A DNA stretch of 15,556 nt. It comes from Archangium sp. Lineage in GTDB: Bacteria; Myxococcota; Myxococcia; Myxococcales; Myxococcaceae. Of this stretch, positions 12,278-15,556 are shown piece after piece; position 1 is the stretch's first letter, and every line of letters begins with the position of its first letter. The stretch is taken from NCBI GenBank assembly GCA_016793585.1, contig JAEUJR010000412.1:1-15556 (forward strand), written 5' to 3'. Position numbers and translations under genes: made by a program. The notes under the pieces are model-generated. The model saw only the letters and a program-made list of their open reading frames with translations. It was not told the origin of the DNA and did no database searches.

Positions 12278-13789
12278 ATGAACACGACGACCCTCACCAC
12301 TGACGCAGTCCTCACTCCCGCGGCTCCGCTCGAGGCCGTGCGTCGGCCTGTGCACGCGAAGCGCTCGGTGCTGATCGGCGGCCTGCTGCTCGGCCTGCTC
12401 TCAGCGTGGACCTTCGACGGCGGCGCGCTCGGGCTCGGCTTCTTCCTGGTCACCCTCGCCTTCAGCGTGCTGCTCGGCACCGCGAATCGAAAGGAGGGCT
12501 GGCAGTCGGCGCGCTCGCACAAGTGGCTGCTCGCCGCTGCCGTGGTGCTCGCCTCGTTCGCCGTCGTGCGTGACAGCGGCATGCTCATCTTCTTCGACGT
12601 GATCGGCGTCACGGGGCTGCTCGCCCTCGCCGCGCGCGGGTGGAATGGAGACCTGCCCGTCGCCGACGTCTCGATGAAAGACCTCACGGCGAGCCCGTTC
12701 GTCGCGGTGGGTCAGGGCATGAAGACCGGCGCGGCGGCGATCTCGTCAGAGCTGCACCGCTCGAAGTTGTCGCAATCGTGGCCGAAGCTGTTCGCGCCGC
12801 TCGCGAAGATGCTGCTCATCGGCGGGCCGATCGTCGGGCTGGTGACGATTCTGCTCGCGTCGGGTGATGCGGCGTTCGAAGCGCAGCTCGACGCGGCGGC
12901 GACTCAGCTCGTGGGGCTGCCCGTACCGCAGGTGATGCGCATGGCGATGGTCGGAGCCTGGACGTTCACGGTGGCGGTGGGGCTGGTGACGTGGGCGCTG
13001 CGTCGCCGCTCGATCTCGCGCTCGGAGCAGACGTCGGCTCCGACGGTTCAGCTCGGCCTGCCCGAAGCGTTCGCGATTCTCGGCGGGCTGACGCTGGTGC
13101 TCGTGCTCTTCAGCCTCGTCTCGGCCCGCTGCGCCTTCGCGCCCGACAGCTGCACCCTGCCGCCCGGCGTCACCTATTCGAAGTACGCACGTGAGGGCTT
13201 CTGGCAGCTGCTCGCGGTCGCCGGCATCGTGCTCATGACGGTGCTCAGCGTTCCGCACCGCGCGAAGATCGCCACGGCGCCCCAGGGCCTGGCAGTGAAG
13301 CTGGGCGCGAGCGTGCTGGTGGCCGCGACGTTGCCGATGCTCCTCTCGGCGGTGAACCGCATGATGCTCTACGAAGACGTGTACGGCTTCACCCGCCAAC
13401 GCGTGCTCTCACAGGTCATCTGCGTCTTCGTCGCGCTCCTGCTCGTCTGGCGCGCGGTGACGGTGTGGGCGTGGCCGCAGCGGTTCGCCCTGGGCTTCGT
13501 GGCGGCGGGCGTGCTCGTGCTCACCGGCTTCAACGCGATGAACCCCGACGCCTTCATCGCGCGAAAGAACATCGCCCGCGAAGGCCACCTCGACACCTGG
13601 TACCTGCGGGAGCTCTCGGCCGACGCGGCAGGCGTGCTGCGCCAGATTCCCGAAGAGCGACTCGAGCAGTACGACCGCACGTACTTCGCGACCTACCGCT
13701 CGGCGCCCGAGAACCTGTCGTCGTTCAATCTGGCCCGCGCCTGCGATCGCGCCGGCGGAGCCCCGCTCGTCTCGGTCTTCTGCCCGTGA
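12278..13789 (+). CDS. DUF4173-type polytopic membrane protein
   Basis: This 503-residue integral membrane protein has about eleven hydrophobic helices, at roughly 30-46, 52-69, 82-97, 100-118, 177-196, 220-241, 260-282, 307-324, 338-357, 376-398 and 402-421. The C-terminal half carries features typical of the DUF4173 family: Y-S-K-Y-A-R-E-G-F-W-Q-L, then L-S-A-V-N-R-M with a downstream Y-x-D-V-Y-G, then N-P-D-A-F-I-A-R-K-N, and a soluble tail that begins with D-T-W-Y-L. The family's function is unknown; members often sit near regulators or other envelope genes. The ATG at 12278 is the natural start, but no strong ribosome binding site is visible; a weak -10-like GACGAT ends 6 nt before it. 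It diverges from the HEAT/HAMP operon and converges on the lipoprotein frame. Confidence 0.82.
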   Translation: MNTTTLTTDAVLTPAAPLEAVRRPVHAKRSVLIGGLLLGLLSAWTFDGGALGLGFFLVTLAFSVLLGTANRKEGWQSARSHKWLLAAAVVLASFAVVRDSGMLIFFDVIGVTGLLALAARGWNGDLPVADVSMKDLTASPFVAVGQGMKTGAAAISSELHRSKLSQSWPKLFAPLAKMLLIGGPIVGLVTILLASGDAAFEAQLDAAATQLVGLPVPQVMRMAMVGAWTFTVAVGLVTWALRRRSISRSEQTSAPTVQLGLPEAFAILGGLTLVLVLFSLVSARCAFAPDSCTLPPGVTYSKYAREGFWQLLAVAGIVLMTVLSVPHRAKIATAPQGLAVKLGASVLVAATLPMLLSAVNRMMLYEDVYGFTRQRVLSQVICVFVALLLVWRAVTVWAWPQRFALGFVAAGVLVLTGFNAMNPDAFIARKNIAREGHLDTWYLRELSADAAGVLRQIPEERLEQYDRTYFATYRSAPENLSSFNLARACDRAGGAPLVSVFCP

Positions 13790-13801
13790 CGCCTACGGGC
13801 A
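13781..13801. terminator. Hairpin overlapping two convergent stop codons, candidate two-way terminator
   Basis: TGCCCGT (13781-13787) and ACGGGCA (13795-13801) form a perfect 7-bp stem around a 7-nt loop. The loop and its edges contain the TGA of the DUF4173 gene (13787-13789) and the TAG of the minus-strand lipoprotein frame (13793-13795). It can form in both transcripts. There is no T-tract, so its strength as a terminator is uncertain. Confidence 0.4.
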
Positions 13802-14029
13802 AGCCGAAGCACTCGCGCGCGTACAGCCCGCCGAGGCGGCACCATTTCGCAGACAAGCCGTCACCGACTGCGACGATGGGCACGTGTAGCAAACGCCGTT
13901 GACCTTGCAGGTGAAGGTGCCGCTCGAGGTGGACGTCGTGGGCGATGGCGTCATGGGCGTTTCAGAGCGGTCGACCCCGCCACAGCCCACGGCGATCAGC
14001 ATCACGAACGTCGTCAGTACGGTACGCAT
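13793..14029 (-). CDS. Small cysteine-rich lipoprotein
   Basis: This 78-residue protein has a signal peptide with one Arg, a hydrophobic core and a lipobox-like A-V-G-C ending at Cys16, then a Ser/Thr/Pro-rich stretch (about 23-38). The mature part has six further cysteines at 41, 47, 50, 59, 69 and 77, enough for three disulfides. I do not recognise the family. The ATG at 14029 has a clear GGAG ribosome binding site 5 nt upstream, which argues that it is translated on its own. It nevertheless shares frame and stop codon with the upstream esterase frame, with no stop between. It may therefore be a free small lipoprotein, the tail of a fused protein, or both. Confidence 0.65.
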   Translation of the reverse strand: MRTVLTTFVMLIAVGCGGVDRSETPMTPSPTTSTSSGTFTCKVNGVCYTCPSSQSVTACLRNGAASAGCTRASASACP

Positions 14030-15385
14030 CGAAACTCCAGAGTGAGGGTGCTCGCGCGAACGACGCCGCCTCACGCTGAATGTCGCACCGAAAGCGCGAA
14101 CTTCTTTTCGCGCTCCTCCCTGGGCTCTGCGCGTGGTGTTGGGACAGGTGGTCGCCACCGTCGAGAAGTCTCCCGTGAGGTTCGGAATCGACATGTCCAT
14201 CGCGCCCGTACCGCCGATGATTCGCCCGACCCACGCATCGAACGAGACGTTCATCATCGTGAGGTCTGGGTTGGGACGTGTGCCGGTCTGCTTCTGAGTG
14301 AACAGCTCCGGCGACTGCGCGACGGTGTGGCAGGTGCCGTTGAGCAGGAAGGCGCGGTACGCCGTCGGGCGAAGCCCGATGCGCGACTCGACCACACGGC
14401 GCAGCTCGGTCTGGTAGTCGGCCGCCACCATCAGGTTCGAAGGCGCCGCGGCGATCTGCGTGGTGTCAGAGATGAACGAGAACTGGCCGACGCGCACGAA
14501 CGGCCGCCCTTGCGTTCCGTTGAACTGGGTGAAGAGGCGCGACAGCTGGCCCTCCTGCCCTGCGCGCCCGACGCCCATGCCGCCTTCCGTGATGAGGCTG
14601 AGCCGACTGGTGCTGTCGAGCGCGAAGGCCGTGGCGACCCAGGGCACGGCGTTGACCGCCGAGAGCGCGCCTGAGCTGGTGCCGTAGACGACGACGCGCT
14701 GGGGTGTGGGGAACAACAGCGCCGCCTGCTCGAGGGCGAACTGCACGTCGTACGCGCCGTGGAAGAACGTCTCGATCTCTTCCCTGGCCGAGGCCGGTGA
14801 CTCGAGCGGCTTCGTCATCACCTGCTTCTGCATGCCCTGCCCGAGATCGCCCGTGCAGTAGGTGATGAAGACCTGGTCGTACGAACGCAGGCTGTTGAGC
14901 ATGTCGGTGCGATCGAACACGCCGACGGTGCGCCCGTTCACCAGCTCGGGAGCCGTCGTCACGAGGCCCAGCTGCTGCACCTTGCGGCCCTGCCCTCCGC
15001 GCCCATCGAGGCCCCAGCACGTCACGTAGTCGGTGCAGGTGCCGGTGCCGCCAAAGTAGAGGAGCAGGCCCGCGCTCGTGCCCGTCGCAGGGCGATACGA
15101 GAACTTGTACGGCACGCCGTCGCCACACACGGCATCGGGGTTCGCGACGGCGTCGGCACAGACCTCGAGAAAGCCGTCTCGTCGCGCGAGGCCGGCGTCG
15201 CTGTTGTCGACGACGCACGAGGTGGGTGGGCCGGGAATCACGACTCCGGCATCACGAACGCCTGCGTCGAAGCCAGCGTCGATGACCTGCCCTGCATCGA
15301 CCTCGGCGACGGGCCCCGCGTCGGCCATCGGCGCTGGAGCGCTGCACCCGACGACGAACACGGTGGCCAGACAGAGCGTTCCCAT
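13793..15385 (-). CDS. Pectinacetylesterase-like lipoprotein, running on into the small lipoprotein frame
   Basis: The open frame is 530 residues, of which about the first 415 look like a real hydrolase. The N-terminus is a short signal peptide with lipobox V-V-G-C14, then a D-A-G-rich linker (about 20-50) typical of myxobacterial surface proteins. The rest resembles the pectinacetylesterase/Notum family of alpha/beta serine hydrolases: oxyanion segment Y-F-G-G-T-G-T-C (110-117), probable nucleophile Ser237 in G-T-S-S-G, probable Asp307 in I-S-D-T-T-Q and His353 in G-T-C-H-T. The substrate cannot be told; acyl esters on polysaccharide or protein are plausible. After about residue 415 the sequence turns Arg-rich and unlike the family, crosses a hairpin and enters the small lipoprotein gene at Met453. 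The ancestral stop has probably been lost. The ATG at 15385 is the only start after an in-frame stop and sits 10 nt after TATCGT. Confidence 0.75.
   Translation of the reverse strand: MGTLCLATVFVVGCSAPAPMADAGPVAEVDAGQVIDAGFDAGVRDAGVVIPGPPTSCVVDNSDAGLARRDGFLEVCADAVANPDAVCGDGVPYKFSYRPATGTSAGLLLYFGGTGTCTDYVTCWGLDGRGGQGRKVQQLGLVTTAPELVNGRTVGVFDRTDMLNSLRSYDQVFITYCTGDLGQGMQKQVMTKPLESPASAREEIETFFHGAYDVQFALEQAALLFPTPQRVVVYGTSSGALSAVNAVPWVATAFALDSTSRLSLITEGGMGVGRAGQEGQLSRLFTQFNGTQGRPFVRVGQFSFISDTTQIAAAPSNLMVAADYQTELRRVVESRIGLRPTAYRAFLLNGTCHTVAQSPELFTQKQTGTRPNPDLTMMNVSFDAWVGRIIGGTGAMDMSIPNLTGDFSTVATTCPNTTRRAQGGARKEVRAFGATFSVRRRRSREHPHSGVSMRTVLTTFVMLIAVGCGGVDRSETPMTPSPTTSTSSGTFTCKVNGVCYTCPSSQSVTACLRNGAASAGCTRASASACP
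14093..14114 (-). terminator. Perfect hairpin between esterase and small lipoprotein coding parts
   Basis: On the minus strand AGCGCGAA and TTCGCGCT form a perfect 8-bp stem with a 6-nt loop, followed by TTCGG. It lies in the stretch that looks non-coding although the frame is open, 64 nt before the small lipoprotein ATG. It is terminator-like but has only a very short T run. It could also be a processing or stabilising stem between two cistrons. Confidence 0.4.
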
Positions 15386-15395
15386 GGGCGCGCAG

Positions 15396-15422
15396 ACGAT
15401 ACCGGGTGGCTCCCGAGGTCAA
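15396..15422 (-). promoter_or_regulatory. Candidate promoter of the esterase lipoprotein gene
   Basis: On the minus strand TTGACC (15422-15417, five of six bases of the -35 consensus) is followed after 15 nt by TATCGT (15401-15396). The spacer is shorter than the usual 17. The -10 ends 10 nt before the ATG at 15385, so the leader would be only a few bases long. No Shine-Dalgarno is present. Confidence 0.45.
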
Positions 15423-15442
15423 CCTGGACACGTCGAGTCCGG

Positions 15443-15471
15443 TTGGTGCGAGCGCCGCGTCCGTGTGGCAG
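15443..15471 (+). promoter_or_regulatory. Weak candidate promoter of alaS
   Basis: TTGGTG (15443-15448) and TGGCAG (15466-15471) are separated by 17 nt, and the second hexamer ends 11 nt before the alaS ATG. The -10 match is poor. It lies in the 97-bp spacer shared with the divergent esterase gene, in which I see no other structure. Confidence 0.2.
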
Positions 15472-15482
15472 AAGCCAACGCC

Positions 15483-15556
15483 ATGTCTTCCCTCACCACG
15501 TCGCAGATCCGTGAAGCCTTCCTGAAGTTCTTCGAGTCGAAGCAGCACCGCCGCGT
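15483..15556 (+). CDS. alaS: Alanyl-tRNA synthetase, N-terminal fragment
   Basis: Only the first 24 full codons are in the window. The peptide begins M-S-S-L-T-T and continues S-Q-I-R-E-A-F-L-K-F-F-E-S-K-Q-H, which matches the conserved opening helix of bacterial alanyl-tRNA synthetase (S-x-E-I-R-x-x-F-L-x-F-F-x-S-K-x-H). The enzyme attaches alanine to tRNA-Ala in the cytoplasm and is essential. The catalytic and editing domains lie beyond the right edge. It diverges from the esterase lipoprotein gene. The call rests on a short but very characteristic motif. Confidence 0.85.
   Translation, partial: MSSLTTSQIREAFLKFFESKQHRR

Noticed and set aside
12067..12687. N-terminal extension of the HEAT-repeat frame up to 12687
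   Set aside because: It would put about 200 residues before a clear signal peptide and overlap the divergent DUF4173 gene.

Overview
The window is about two-thirds G+C, with long open frames, strong third-position GC bias and tight gene packing. Two things point to a myxobacterium (Myxococcota): a lipoprotein linker made of DAG repeats, and several genes that lack a Shine-Dalgarno sequence but carry a -10-like hexamer directly before the start codon. This is inference from style; no rRNA or taxonomic marker is present.

Layout, left to right. Positions 1-5554 (+) hold the glutamate synthase operon: a 5'-truncated gltB and a complete gltD, which together form the ammonia-assimilating GOGAT enzyme. 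A separate transcription unit (5671-7965, +) encodes a PAS-PAS-PAS-GGDEF-EAL protein that looks competent both to make and to degrade cyclic-di-GMP. It converges on a small HPF/RaiA-like ribosome-associated protein gene (7978-8310, -). Divergent from that gene, across a dyad-rich spacer, is a ~710-residue protein (8474-10606, +). It has a DEDDh exonuclease domain followed by what looks like a DinG-type helicase that has lost its ATPase motifs. Its stop codon directly abuts the stop of an opposing two-gene envelope operon (10607-12066, -): an exported HEAT-repeat protein and a two-TM protein that ends after a HAMP domain. Divergent from that operon is a DUF4173-type polytopic membrane protein (12278-13789, +). 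It converges, 3 nt apart, on a frame (13793-15385, -) that encodes a pectinacetylesterase-like lipoprotein and then runs without a stop through a small cysteine-rich lipoprotein gene. The last 74 bases hold the first codons of alaS (+).

Most of the window is ordinary chromosomal content. The items most worth a second look are the exonuclease fused to a decayed DinG-like helicase, the run-on of the esterase into a lipoprotein gene that has its own ribosome binding site, the HEAT/HAMP envelope pair with no output domain, and the recurrent leaderless-type starts. No mobile element, CRISPR array, tRNA or rRNA was seen.
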